Shown: positions 11,623 through 22,539, counted from the first letter of the stretch. The stretch: 64,000 nt of DNA from Sarcophilus harrisii (GCF_902635505.1 NC_045429.1:166554997-166618996); one strand, 5' to 3'. The notes: generated by a model not told the origin, from the letters alone. Program-made: numbers and translations.

Positions 11623-12447
11623 CTTCCCCCCCCCTCTGAACTCTGAAAATTATATATTCCTTTAAAAAGAAAAAAAAGGAGGCATGAAGCCTGTAGATGT
11701 AAAAAAGTTCTACACCAACCACTGCTTGTGGTCTAATTCAGATTCTTAGATTTGGAAGCCTGAAGTTCCAATAACCATTGTTTGTAAGTGTGATCAAAAT
11801 GGCTTGTGATGAAAGAACAAGGGACTTGGAATCAGACAACCTGGACTGGTTGCTTAGTCCAGTGACAGTTAAAAAAAAATCAGTTTACACTAGAAGGACC
11901 AGTGGCATACACTGACATAATAATGTTATTAATTTTTTTTTGCTTAAAAAATCAAAATTTTCCTTCTGTTTCTATTTTCTTTGTCTTACAGGTTTAAAAA
12001 ATTGCACTGCATCACTTGACTTCAAGATATTCCTAAATTCTAATTCTTCTTTAACAAGCATGTGCTTTTTTTCCCCCTTAAAACATAGGTAGCAGAGCAA
12101 AACAAATGACCATATCCAAAAATGTAGGTTTCATTTAACATTTGACATGGACATTAATTCTATAACTGCTCTATCAGAAGGTGACAGTGTGCATCACAGT
12201 TGATCCTCTAGAAATGTGATTGGGCATAACATTATCAAGTCTTTCAAAGTTATTTATCTTTACAATGTTGCTAGTATTACATAAATTGTTCTCACTTCAC
12301 TCTATATAAATTCACAACAGTCTTCATTCCTTCTAAAAGTGATTCATCATTTCCTATGGCTAATAAATAGTCCATCAATTTCAAGCAAATCACTTTCCTG
12401 AGACTCAACTAATTATGTATAAAATGGGAATAATGATACTTAGGAGC
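11623..12447. other. Intron, nothing recognised
   Basis: Contains a C9 run near 11626-11634 and T-rich patches. No repeat or exon identified. Confidence 0.4.
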
Positions 12448-12640
12448 ATAGATTTCAATTTGAAAAAGACCATCAAGATCATCTCACCCAAATTCTGTAT
12501 TTTATGGATGAGGAAACTAAGGGTCAGAGAGTTTAAATGATTTGCCTAAGGTCCCACCAGTAGGAAGTGGCACAGATGAGATTTTAAGGTTAATCTCTGA
12601 CTTAGAATCCATTGTATGTTCTCAGTTATTCCTTCCACCA
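12448..12640 (-). mobile_element. MIR-related SINE (accaTCAAGATCATCT type)
   Basis: Plus strand: AAAGACCATCAAGATCATCT, then TATGGATGAGGAAACTAAGG, GATTTGCCTAAGGTCCCACC and AGTAGGAAGTGGCA. Similar copies lie at 44655-44820 and 56268-56462. Confidence 0.65.
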
Positions 12641-12767
12641 TGGGTTTGCAGAATTGTTTCCATCCCTAAAACATATGGCTGAGGTGGCAGCCATTATTTT
12701 GATAAGTCTTTAAAGCTAAATGTCTGTTTGGTTTAATGAATATCATAGTAAAATTTCATTTAAAAAT

Positions 12768-12998
12768 ATTGTTATTGTTCAGTTGGGTGTAACTATGATC
12801 CTAGTGGGGATTATAAAACCACTGGAACTGTTTGCTCTGTCCTTCTCCAGCTCTATTTACAGATAAGAAAACTGAGACAAACAGGATTTAGTGACTTGCC
12901 CAGTGTCACACAGCTAGTAAGTGTAAGAGGCTCTATTTGAATAAAGGTCTTCTCGACTCCAGCCCTGGTGCTCTATCCACTGTACCATGTAGGTGCCA
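12768..12998 (-). mobile_element. MAR1-like SINE
   Basis: Plus strand: TTATTGTTCAGTTGGGTGTA, ACTGAGACAAACAGGATTTA, GTGACTTGCCCAGTGTCACA and GCTCTATCCACTGTACCATG. Full SINE in reverse. Confidence 0.8.
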
Positions 12999-13394
12999 GT
13001 TAAAAAAACATAGCTGATGGTTATTTATCATGGAGTACATTTTGCCAATAAACTTTCGCAAAGCTTTGCTAGTGAAGAGATGAACAAAATTATTCCAAGG
13101 GTAGGCATGATTGCTTCAAGCTGAAACATGAATAAGTAAATAGTTGCCAAAAATTGCTCTGTAAAGAGATCCAAATTTCTATCATCTTTCTTATGCTGAG
13201 AGTGGAGCCAGTGTAAATGTTCTAAGAACAGGAAGACTGAGAAATCCTTTGTGATTGTTCAGTGGCATGTATTAGTTCAATGTGCTTAGAATATACATGG
13301 AAAACTTTCATGGAAGACCTTCACATACCTTCTCTAATTGAACAGTATAGAGATGAAGAAATCATGAATCACTAGTAGGATAGCTCAGTATCAA

Positions 13395-13765
13395 GTTCAC
13401 ATCATTTTTTCACTATCTGTCTCATATCTGGAATGCTTTCCCCCCCTAATCTCTCTTCCTGGTTTCTCTCCTGATTTCCCTCAAACCTCAATTCAGATTC
13501 TGTATTCTATAAGAGGCTTTTCTCAAACCTAACACCCTGCCCTCAACACATATCCTTTTGCTAGTTCCTTTTTTCTCCCAGAGATTAATTTTCATTCACT
13601 CTCTATATATCTTACATGAACCTATCTATTTACTATGAGAAGTTAGACTATAAGCTCCTTAAGGAAAAAAGATTGTTTTTTTTATATTCTTTGTATCCTC
13701 AGAACTTAGCACAATGCCTGGCACACAGCAAATGTGTTTAATAAGTGCTTATTGACTCACTGAGT
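13395..13765 (+). mobile_element. L2 LINE 3' end
   Basis: GGAATGCTTTCCCCCCCTAA, CTATAAGCTCCTTAAGG, CAGAACTTAGCACAATGCCT, GGCACACAGCAAATGTG and the terminal AATAAGTGCTTATTGACTCA. This is the classic L2 3' end. Confidence 0.8.
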
Positions 13766-14064
13766 ATGTAGGAATTCTTTAAGATTTCAGAAGATCTCTA
13801 ATTTGATCAGTGGGGAAACTTCATGTGCTAGGAAAAATTCCTTTATACCTTGGTAGACAGTGTTTGTGAGTTGTTACAGTCTGAAATAGGTATTACCATG
13901 CTGATTGTTCTTTTACTAATAAACTTCTCTATTCTTACTTAGGGATACAAAGAGTTAGTTTGTCTCCAGGGCCCTAGTCAAAAGACTTTCCATTTTGGTA
14001 GGAACTGCCAGAGTTTATAATTAGCTAAATCTAGAATTACCTCTATGATGAAGAATCATAGGAT

Positions 14065-14310
14065 CATGGATAAACCATTAGTTCTAGAGTCAGGGAGACC
14101 TGAATTCAAATCCAGCCTCAAATATTTACTAGCTGTGTCACCCTAGTAAAGCCATTTAACCTCTGCCTTGGTTTCCTCACCTATAAAAAAAGATAATAAT
14201 AGTCTATCTTGCAGGCTTTTTGTAAGGATCAGATTATATAATTATATAGCACTTAGCACAGTGTCTGGCACACAGTATCATATAAATGTTAGCTATTTTA
14301 TTATCATTAT
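14065..14310 (+). mobile_element. MIR/THER-type SINE
   Basis: GAGTCAGGGAGACCTGAATT head, CACCTATAAAAAAAGATAAT middle, and GCACTTAGCACAGTGTCTGG plus TCATATAAATGTTAGCTATT tail. Confidence 0.75.
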
Positions 14311-14374
14311 CATTATTTTCTAAGTCTAGTATCCTATCTACCATATCATGTTATCTCTATTGAAGGAAGGCAGC

Positions 14375-14738
14375 CAGTTAACAAGTATTTATTAAATAAT
14401 TAATTAATCAACCAATTACTTTGTACCCTAGAGACTATGCTGGAGATATAAAGAAAGATAAAAATCAGTTCCTGACCTTAAAGAGTTTACATTCTAATAG
14501 GCATGATTCTCAACAAACACCCATTGACAAATAATTTATGCCAATCAATCAATAAGCATTTATTAAGTGCCTATTATAAATTAGGTACTGTGTTAAGCAC
14601 TGGGGAAACTGTGAAAGGCAAAATATGTTCTGCTCTCAAGGAGATAACAGTCCAATGGAGGGAAAACAAGCAAATAACTATGGATAAACAATCTACACGC
14701 AAGATAGATAGGAAATAAACAATTTGGGGAAATAATTA
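14375..14738 (-). mobile_element. L2 3' ends, minus strand (two pieces)
   Basis: Two reversed L2 tails lie in tandem: about 14375-14520 (AAGTATTTATTAAATAATTA, CTTAAAGAGTTTACATTC) and 14545-14738 (AATAAGCATTTATTAAGTGC, GTGTTAAGCACTGGGG, CTCAAGGAGATAACAGTCCA, ATAGATAGGAAATAA). Confidence 0.65.
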
Positions 14739-14744
14739 TAATGA

Positions 14745-15835
14745 AGTCCTTCTCTCTCCTCTGCTGGATGATCCTTCAGCTCTTATCCTCTAACTGTAGG
14801 GTTCTGTCCTGGGTCCTCTTCTTTTCTCCATCAATGCTATTTTATTTGATCTCATTGGCTCCCATGGATTTAATAACTATCAATTTATTAATGTGCTGAT
14901 GATGCTCAGATCTACCTATCCTGATCAAATCTCTCATCTCCAACTGCCTTTCAGACATTTTGAATTGGAGAAGAGATATATATATATAAACTCAAATGTT
15001 CATAAATCTCTCCCCAACTCCTACCTTCCCTATTACTACAGAAGATAATATTATCCTCCCAGTCCCTCAGATTCACAACTTAGGAGTCATCCTCCGTAAT
15101 TCACTGTCTCCCTCTCATCCTAGTCCTAAACTATTGCCAAGGCTATTGCACTTTTGCAACATCTCTTGATGCATCCCGTTCTCTTCTCTGACATTGCCAC
15201 CACTCTTTTGCCTCTTCACCTAGTACTTGGACTATCAATCTGTTAGTGAGTCAGTCTGCTTCAAGTCTCTCCCCACTTCAATCTGTCTTTCATTCAGTCA
15301 CTAAAGTAATTTTCCTAAAACTCAAATCTAATCATATCACCACCTAACTCCTATACTTCCACTTAGTAAATTCCAGTATCTTCCTATGCCTCCAGGAACA
15401 AATACAAAATGCACTCTTTAACATCGAATGATCCTCAAATCTAGTCCATCCTATCTTTCCGATTTTCTCATGCCTTACTTCCCAAGATATATCTCAAGAT
15501 ACACCTGATTCACTGACACTGGCCTGCTAATTGTTCCATGAAAAACATACTCCATCTCTCAGTTCTGGGAATTCTCATGAACTGTCCCCTGTGATGGAAC
15601 ACACTCTCTCTTTTCTCTTCCAACTACTGGCCTCCCTGGCTTCCTTTAAATTCCAATTAAAATCCAACCTTCTACAGAAAACTTTACTCATATTCTCTTA
15701 ATTACAGTACCTTTCCTCAGTTATTTCCCATTTATCCTGAATAAAACTTGTTTTATATATCCTTGTTGCTTGTTGGCAACCTTATTAAACTGTAAACTCT
15801 CTGAGGTCAGGGACTATCCTTTACCTCTTTTTGGA
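14745..15835 (+). mobile_element. L2 LINE, 3' half
   Basis: A long L2 segment in sense: GGGTTCTGTCCTGGGTCCTC, CTCATTGGCTCCCATGGATT, CTCATCTCCAACTGCCTTTC, TAGGAGTCATCCTCC, CACTGACACTGGCCTGC, AACTCTCTGAGGTCAGGGAC. It covers the end of the reverse-transcriptase region and the 3' portion. It no longer codes. Confidence 0.8.
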
Positions 15836-15841
15836 ATTTGG

Positions 15842-16125
15842 AAGGTGATGATGGCCTGCATGAGCAGGTAATGGTATCAGGGGAAACAAGGGGACTTATA
15901 GGAGAGATGCTACAAAGATATAATGGACAGATGATGGCAACAGATTATAAATAGGGGAGGGAGGTAGAGGGGTGAGAGAGTGAGAGAGGAATAAAGGTTT
16001 TGAGCCTGAGTAACTAGGAAAATAGTAGTACCTTCAAGAGTAATAGGAAGTTGGAAAGAAGGGAAGGTTGTAGGAAAAGATGAGTTCATTTCTGGACATG
16101 TTAAACGTAAGATGTCTGTCAGTAC
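15842..16125 (-). mobile_element. L2 LINE internal piece, reversed
   Basis: Plus strand: AGGTGATGATGGCCTGCATG, TGATGGCAACAGATTATAAA, GGTTTTGAGCCTGAGTAACT, GAGTTCATTTCTGGACATGT and TAAACGTAAGATGTCTGTC. These are reverse complements of the L2 segment seen in sense at 14745-15835. Confidence 0.7.
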
Positions 16126-16129
16126 CTTC

Positions 16130-16345
16130 ATTTCTTCTTCCTCTTTTCTTAGCTCTCTACAGTCTGGCTTCCAACTTCATCATTCAACCAAAATGCCTCT
16201 CTCTAATCTTACTAATGATATCCTAAATGCCAAATTTAATTACTTTTTTTCAGTCTTCATCCTCCTTGACCTCTCTGCAGCCTCTGACACTGCTAATCAC
16301 CTTCTTCTTCTCATTAATAATCACTTTCCTCTAGATTTTCATCGG
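16130..16345 (+). mobile_element. L2 LINE reverse-transcriptase fragment
   Basis: Translates to LQSGFQLHHSTKMPLSNLTN and later FILLDLSAASDTANHLLLL, matching the CR1/L2 reverse-transcriptase motifs QSGFRPHHST and LLDLSAAFDTVDH. A plain LINE fossil, not a host exon. Confidence 0.8.
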
Positions 16346-16988
16346 GTGACTTGCTCTGAATTTGTCCTTTTTCTACTCTGACTAAAAATATTAATGAAAT
16401 GAAAGAGTTAAGCTGAGAAATAAAAGTAATTCTGAAGTGTTCTTTAGAGTTTATTTCCTTTACAGTTGCTTGCTACTATACTTGCATTAAACTCAAACTG
16501 TTTGGAAATCTTTCAATGTTCTAATATAAGACTGAAGAACATTTTAAAAATATGTTATGTGTATATATGAATTATATTTTATATAATTAGAGTATCTTAC
16601 AATGATTTATTATGCAGGATTTGGGAGGAGCACTGAAATTGAACCTCTTTAATTCAATGCTACCATATTAGAGATAATAGTACATGACTTCTAAATTTAA
16701 ATGACTTCTGGCCCCAAATCTTTGATATAAAATATAATTACGAAGAGAGTTACTTCACAAGCATGAAGGAAGTGCTCAGCCATCTCTAATATAGTAGCCA
16801 GAAATCAACAGCTTAATTAGACCTAAAGATAAATTCATCTAGACTTATTTACAAGATAACATGATAATATTTTGTTTCCAAAGGGAAATAGAATTAGTAG
16901 GCAAAAACATTTTGAATTGGACTTAAGCAAGGAGCAGCTTGTTTTATTCTAAACTGAGTCTATCTCACCTGCATCCTCCATTACATCA
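16346..16988. other. Intron, nothing recognised
   Basis: AT-rich, no repeat identified. Confidence 0.4.
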
Positions 16989-16989
16989 A

Positions 16990-17510
16990 GGGAAACATAA
17001 AATCTCAGTTGGAAACAACTTCAGGGGGCATTTAATCCAACTTTCATATCTGAACAGAAATCTCTTCTATAATAGCCCCAGTTGATTAGCTTTTTTTGAA
17101 GACCTCTAGAGAAAGGAATTCCACTATTTCTCAATTAAACTCATTTCTCTTTTAAAAGGGAAATTTCCCCACATATTTTTGTAGCCTAAATCTTGCCTAT
17201 CTTTATTCTTCACTTATATATCTTAGTTCTTCCCTCTGAGACAACCAAATGTAATCACTCTTTTATGACATCCCTTGTCTAGTTGTGTAGGGATGTGTAG
17301 GTGTGTGAATATGTAAAATATTTCCCATTCCTTACCCACATAAACATTTAGACTTACAGTAGATATTCCCATTTCTTTCAACTGATTTTCATGTAGCATT
17401 GCCTCCAGTACCATTGCCATCTTTGTTGTTTTCTGAAACTCTCAAGAGTTTCAGTGTCCTTCCAAAAATGTAGAACCTGGAATCATAAATCCCTCATGTG
17501 GCCTAATATA
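16990..17510 (-). mobile_element. L3/CR1-like LINE 3' region (possibly with a SINE scrap)
   Basis: Plus strand shows TTGAAGACCTCTAGAGAAAG, GGAATTCCACTATTTCTC, and later TGTCCTTCCAAAAATGTAGA followed by TGGAATCATAAATCC. This order mirrors the antisense of the amniote CR1/L3 3' region (a better copy is at 39830-40400). Very diverged. Confidence 0.45.
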
Positions 17511-18053
17511 GCAGGATTCTCCTTTGGAAGGTAAGATGTTAGAAGGAAACTGGAGGGTTGGAATTCAAAATGATGTCATACAGCTATGTTGGCACAGTTA
17601 CCATAACAAAAGAAGGAAATTACATCCTGAGTTCCAGACCTTTGATTTAGTTTACTGAACCACATAGACTTCCTTCTTCTTTAAGAGGAAATCAAGCTGA
17701 AATCTCAAACTGTGATAAGAAACCATTGGAATCCATTGCAGGTCTGCTCACTCATTTCTCCAAAGACTCAATATCACCAAGCTGATAGCTATGTTAATCA
17801 ATGTCTCCAAATGACTGCAAATGATAGGCTATTTGAGAATTTTTCAGTCCTCTATCTGCAAGGTTTCTTAAACTGTTTTTTACTCACCATTTCTTTTTTG
17901 TCAAAGAAAATTTTTATATGACCCTGGATATATAGATACATAAAAATAGGCAAGCAAATAAAACATTTACTGATAATAAATCATAATTTTGCCACCCCCA
18001 CATTCATTTATGATACCCTATGTGGGCTTATGACCCACAATTTAAGAACATTT
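17511..18053. other. Intron, nothing recognised
   Basis: No repeat or exon pattern identified. Confidence 0.4.
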
Positions 18054-18474
18054 TGTTGTGCCACAGTTCCGTTTTATTGCCTGCCTCAGTTTCCCTAAAT
18101 TGTCCTGCCTCCGTTTCCCTGAATTGTGAGTTCCTAATTGTTCTGCTCAATCCTGCAACACCACCCCGCCCTCCTAATCATGATGATCCAGATAAGGAGA
18201 AAAACCTTCTATTTTAGACAGTATCAAAATGTCCAGTGCCTCCTCCCACCCTGTCAGGACTGGATTGATAATCCCTTCCTGCTCTCAGTGCTTGGACTCC
18301 GCCCCTGCCTCGGTCTACCCCTGTGCATATACTTCATGGGAAGTACACATTAGTTGCTGGATGCTTTGGACATCAGCCCTGGGGGCAGCGTACCCCCAGC
18401 ACAAGCTCTCCCTTTCAAATAAAATATTTAAAACTCTCTAATCTCTATCTTGCCTCAGTTTCTCCAGCATTACA
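18054..18474 (+). mobile_element. Solo retroviral LTR (family B)
   Basis: Fossil solo LTR, plus strand, with ends TGTTGTGCCACAG and GCATTACA and an AATAAA signal at 18418-18423 followed by CTCTCTAATCTCTATCTTGC. It shares both ends and the R/U5 region with the LTR at 33035-33509. It is GC-richer than its surroundings. No retroviral coding part is attached. Moderately old. Confidence 0.8.
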
Positions 18475-18665
18475 GTTTGATCTATAGGTCTTATAAGACC
18501 AATATCATTTCTGTCTTAAATCTCAGCAAATGAATGAAGAATGCTTTTGAGTGAAAATGTCCTCAAAGCCAGAACTGACAGTAGAATAAGATTTCCTGGT
18601 TTATGGAAGACTGTCTAAAGCCTTGTGGTGAGTAACCATTTATTACTATTTGCTACTTTATGCAG

Positions 18666-18833
18666 TTTTTGTGGAAACGAGCGCTCAAAGATCGCTTCAA
18701 ATATGTTCGGAGGCCCATAGAAGATGATGAACAGGTGATAAGGAACAAATGTAAATTTGGCCACAGAAAAGGACAAACAAGGAAATCTTTCACAGAAATC
18801 AGATGTGAAGAAATTCAGATTGTCCAAATAAAA
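18666..18833 (+). CDS. SAMD3: SAMD3 coding exon 3 in window
   Basis: 168 bp, phase 0 at both ends. Reads FLWKRALKDRFKYVRRPIED, then DEQVIRNKCKFGHRKGQTRK and ends EIQIVQIK. Acceptor TTTATGCAG ends at 18665, donor GTAAGT begins at 18834. The basic stretch (KWKR/RFKYVRR/GHRKGQTRK-type) is conserved with the mammalian protein. A 20.5-kb intron follows, the largest in the visible part of the gene. Confidence 0.95.
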
Positions 18834-18936
18834 GTAAGTGTGAACATCCTGGTATCTTATTCAAGGGAAAACAATTGGCATTAGTTTGTTTACAATTTAT
18901 TTATAAGTTGTATGGCCTCCCTGCAAATAAAAGTGT

Positions 18937-19520
18937 TAAGGTTGGGAATGGATCCCAAAAGCTTGGGGTCACAGACTGGTGTCATGAGGTATCTCAAAAG
19001 AATTTTCAGGCTTGAACCCATATCCTAGTTAAGGGGCATGGTATTGTATTCTAACTGTAATGCCAACTGAAGCAGGCTAAAGTCAAAAGATTTTAGCAAA
19101 GAACCTGGAGCAAGGACAAATTTATCCAGTTCGTGTCATTGATATGCTAATGAGGTAGGTACAACTGAGGAGTGGTCTCAGGGATTTGGTTATCACTGAC
19201 CAGTAGACTTAGGACTATCCTAAAGCCAGAAAACTTTAGAATCATTGATAGACAAGATTGTTAGAACAATAGTATCTTAAGGTTAGAGAATCTCAGGATC
19301 ACTAATTTCTGTAAAGTTTAAAGAAATATTATCATATTCCTAGGCCAGACTTTTACAATCATTGATAGAATGACAGCATTTTTAGATCAAGAGGGCCCCG
19401 GGGTCACAGATTCCCAAAGCCAGAAGATTTAGAATCACTGACAAATTGTTAGAACAGAAACACCCTAAGGTCAGGGGACTTTAAAATTATTGCTATCCCC
19501 CCCAGAAGCTATATTCCATC
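18937..19520. repeat. Unclassified block with degenerate internal repeats
   Basis: Contains repeated phrases of the form 'AAAGCCAGAA..TTTAGAATCAYTGA..TTGTTAGAACA': one unit from about 19219, a shorter one from about 19341 and another from about 19413. GGGGTCACAGA occurs near 18963 and again near 19399. It may be part of an unnamed LTR or minisatellite-bearing repeat. I cannot assign a family. Confidence 0.45.
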
Positions 19521-19689
19521 ACAAGTAGTGGCTAAAATGCAATATACAATTTTCTTAAGTAACTTATAAATTGCTCTTGGAGGAAATCTAAAGAGTTCCA
19601 AAAATATTTTGAGTCAAGGCAGCATTGTTTGAATCTCTATAACCTTTGAAGGTGCAAGCCTTAAAGGATAACCATTTTGACATAGATAT

Positions 19690-20400
19690 TGTGGGGGTCA
19701 AGGGGAGGAACATGGACTGATTGATCAGGATGGCAAAACCTAGTTTAAAATAAATGTGACTAATTCACAATGGTCATTCTCTTTGGCAAAAGATAGGTTT
19801 ACTTGGGGAAGAGATTACAGACAAAATAAAGGGATATAGAAGACACCAGGAATGGTAAATATGAAATGGAGTTGGGAGAGTATATAGTTAAACTAACCAG
19901 AATTAGGCAGAGTAAAGGGAAAGATGCCATTAGAGGGAAGATATTCTGAGGAAAGAGAGAGTAATCTCATTAGTGGGCTTAATCCTGAAAAAGATAGAGC
20001 AAAGATCTTCATCATAAGCAGATCTTTTATAGGGAAAATATAGTCTTGGTGTTTTCCATGTGTAAAGGCATGAAGTCAAGAGAGAGAGTCAAAGAGCTGG
20101 ATGGAATGCACCTGGTAGACCAGCTCCCAGACCTGGTTTAAGATATGCCAATGAAGAAAGTCTGGGAAAGCTAGCTTCCTTTTTGTATGTATAGAGTTTA
20201 CATTATGACTGTCCTAACTTATGGTAATAAGACAGTCTGGGAAAACTAAGTTCCATTAAGAATGTCTTAAAGGCTGTTGTGAATGTTTTTAAAGATGCTA
20301 ACTAGATTAGAGACAGAATGGTTGAATAACAATAGACTGACCTCACATTATTCTATACAAATAGTATTTGGGCTTCTTCCTGACAGGAAAAATAGTCAGT
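19690..20400. repeat. Unclassified repeat-like block
   Basis: Non-coding, evenly composed sequence. It contains a near-duplicate phrase (AAGTCTGGGAAAGCTAGCTTC at about 20159, and ACAGTCTGGGAAAACTAAGT at about 20231). It may be an old LTR in reverse, beginning TGTGGGGGTC. I found no clear signal or family. Confidence 0.35.
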
Positions 20401-20469
20401 TCATATCAGTACCATGTTAAAAAGTATTGGACTATCAATCCAGAAATCTGGGTTCTAATCCTGGATCAT

Positions 20470-20572
20470 GATTAAATAGATAAATGGATAGATAGATGGA
20501 CAGACAGAAATCTGGAAAGACAGAAAGACAGATAGATAAATACATAGATACAAAGATAGATAATAAATCATT
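20470..20572 (+). repeat. GATA/GACA simple repeat
   Basis: ATAGATAAATGGATAGATAG, GACAGACAG and AGAAAGACAGATAGAT in imperfect tandem. Confidence 0.9.
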
Positions 20573-20700
20573 TATTAAACACTTAGATGTTGCCAGTTCA
20601 TATGCTATACAGGGGGGGAAAAGCAAGCATAATAGTTCTAGCTTTAGGGAGTTTACATTTAAATGGGAAAAGATAATACATAAAAGATGTGATGAAAGGA
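20565..20700 (-). mobile_element. L2 3' tail fragment
   Basis: Plus strand: AATCATTTATTAAACACTTA, GATGTTGCCAG, CTTTAGGGAGTTTACATTTA. Reversed L2 terminal motif. Confidence 0.5.
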
Positions 20701-21545
20701 GGCAATAGATAAAACACTGAGTCTGGAGTCAGGAAAACCTGAATTCAAATCTGGCCTTAGGCACTTAATAGTTGTGTGACTCTAAACAATTGAGTCAAAG
20801 AATCTCCTCTTTCACCTTCTTTTTTTTTTTTTTCTTTTGGATCCTTAAACTCTCCCGAAATATTTTGCGATTTAGGGCTAGATTTCTTCTTAAGGATGAT
20901 GACTTAAAATCATTCTGATTCTCATTGATTGACCATCAGAAGGTCCCAGACTAAGCCCCATTTCATCTTTGTTTAAACCAATCAGGATTGATTGAATCAA
21001 GTTGAATGTAAATAGGGTCTTCCCCTTCCAGATTTATTTATTGATTAGATTTGTTTGTTTGTTTTAGACTGGATGAATTCTTTCACTCAATTACTACCTC
21101 ACCTTAATTACTGAATAGGTGCAGCCTCAGTCAAAACTTAGATCCCTTGAAGACCTTAGTTTAAAAAGGTAAAGGTCTCTCATTGCATCCAGGGCCATCT
21201 CCAGGTATCTTGATCTATATCTTGTTACTGGACTTAGATGGGTCTGGAGGGGAAAGTGAAGCTGGTGACCTTGCACAACCTTCCCTCACTGAAATCCAAT
21301 TCACTTGCCTGTCATGGCATCACCTCCCTGATGTCATGGTCCTCTTTAAGAATGAAGGACTAACAACAAAAACAATAACCCTGAACAAGTAATTTAAGCT
21401 CTGTCTACCTCAACTATAAAATGGCAATTATAATAATAGTACATACATCCAGAGTTGTTGTAAGGATCAAATGAGACAATATGTATAAAATTACTTAGCA
21501 CAGTTTCTGGTGCATTGTAAGCACTTAATATTTGTCTCCTTTACT
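20700..21545 (+). mobile_element. MIR/THER-type SINE, split by another element
   Basis: First half 20700-20789 (CACTGAGTCTGGAGTCAGGA, TAGTTGTGTGACTCTAAACA). Second half 21378-21545 (AGTAATTTAAGCTCTGTCTA, TATAAAATGGCAATTATAAT, GCACAGTTTCTGGTGCATTG, TAAGCACTTAATA). The halves join in the normal MIR order once 20790-21377 is removed. Confidence 0.75.
20790..21377 (+). mobile_element. RTE-tailed retroelement inserted in a SINE
   Basis: The 3' part (GGGCCATCTCCAGGTATCTT, CCTCACTGAAATCCAATTCA, GCATCACCTCCCTGATGTCA, TGGTCCTCTTTAAGAATGAA, GGACTAACAACAA) is the high-copy marsupial RTE-related tail. The 588-bp insert is bracketed by imperfect CTCTAAACAA/CCCTGAACAA copies that fit a target duplication. 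The middle part I do not recognise. Confidence 0.65.
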
Positions 21546-21617
21546 TCCTCCCTTCCTTTCTTTTCTTTCTTTTCATCTTCCCTTCTTCCCTCCCTTCTAC
21601 CATTACTTTCTTCCTTC
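21545..21617 (+). repeat. Pyrimidine tract, left part
   Basis: TTCC/CTTT-rich tract, resumed at 22165-22210 on the other side of an LTR. Confidence 0.8.
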
Positions 21618-22164
21618 TGAGAGGTGTGAGAATTGGGGTGGCAGATCCCTTCTGGTTGGAGCTGCATATCCTATGTGAAAGAATTCACAAACCTGAAATC
21701 TGTGGCAAAAGGAATTTTATTTCCCCTAAGAAGACAGCTTGCTAGGAAGTCAGCCTTCTCAGTGGGCAGGGAATAAGCACAGGTGGGTTACACTGAGAAT
21801 AAGATATCTTCACCATTGGGTTAGGACATCTGTGAAGATGCATTCAGACTTGTCTTTTATTAGCTGTCTGAGGCTTGGGGCTTCAATTCAATTCAAAATT
21901 GAATGAGATGACTTAACTGGGAGCTTGAGCCACTGGGAACAGTTTGAGCCACTCAATAGAGGACTATCAGCCCAGATCTCCAATTGAATTAGACCACTTA
22001 ACTTGGAAAGGGTGTGGTCTGGGAAAGGTGTACTTTTCCTAGGTGAGAGCTTGAGACCCCAGTCACCCTTCTTTCACAGATTAAAGGAGACACAGTTTCA
22101 GGGCCCCTTGGGAGGTCAAAAGGGACACAATTTACATTATTTAAGGGGAACATAATTTACATCA
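21618..22164 (-). mobile_element. Solo retroviral LTR (family C)
   Basis: Fossil solo LTR on the minus strand with TG/CA-like termini, a poly(A) signal (plus TTTATT at 21716-21721), and CTTC on both sides (21614-21617 and 22165-22168), compatible with a 4-bp target duplication. It sits inside a pyrimidine-rich microsatellite. A different family from the other LTRs in the window. No internal sequence. Confidence 0.65.
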
Positions 22165-22260
22165 CTTCTTCCATCTTTACGTCCTTATTTCCTTTCTTCC
22201 TTCTTTCCTTCCTGGAAAGTGGGAGGAGGTATGGGGAAGGGGTGGGGGGGGGGGGAAAGG
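22165..22260 (+). repeat. Pyrimidine tract and G run
   Basis: TTCCTTTCTTCC-type sequence, then a purine stretch with a run of G at about 22241-22254. Confidence 0.85.
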
Positions 22261-22294
22261 GAACTCAAGTAGGGTCATAGTGAAAAAACTGCAA

Positions 22295-22430
22295 GGAAAA
22301 CTCAGTTTCCTTATCTGTGAAATGGAGATAGTAATACTTGTACTACCTGTGTCATAGGAGTATTGTGAGGAAGGAAAAACAAACCTCTTTGCAAACCTTT
22401 TAAGTTTTATACATATCAGTTATTGTCATA
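22295..22430 (+). mobile_element. MIR SINE 3' half
   Basis: AACTCAGTTTCCTTATCTGT, GAAATGGAGATAGTAATACT, GTATTGTGAGGAAGG, TATACATATCAGTTATTGTC. Confidence 0.65.
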
Positions 22431-22539
22431 TTCCCCACAAATTTCATCCCTGACCTTAATCCAGTTTGAACTTTCAAATCCTGGCTTAACCTCAAAATTG
22501 CTTGTCCTCAAAGACAGTTTGTTTAATTTGTAGATTCTT

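Noticed and set aside
16112-16381. Open frame with reverse-transcriptase-like motif
   Set aside because: As a host gene it is rejected: the motif (LLDLSAASDT) is CR1/L2 and the frame is a LINE fossil.
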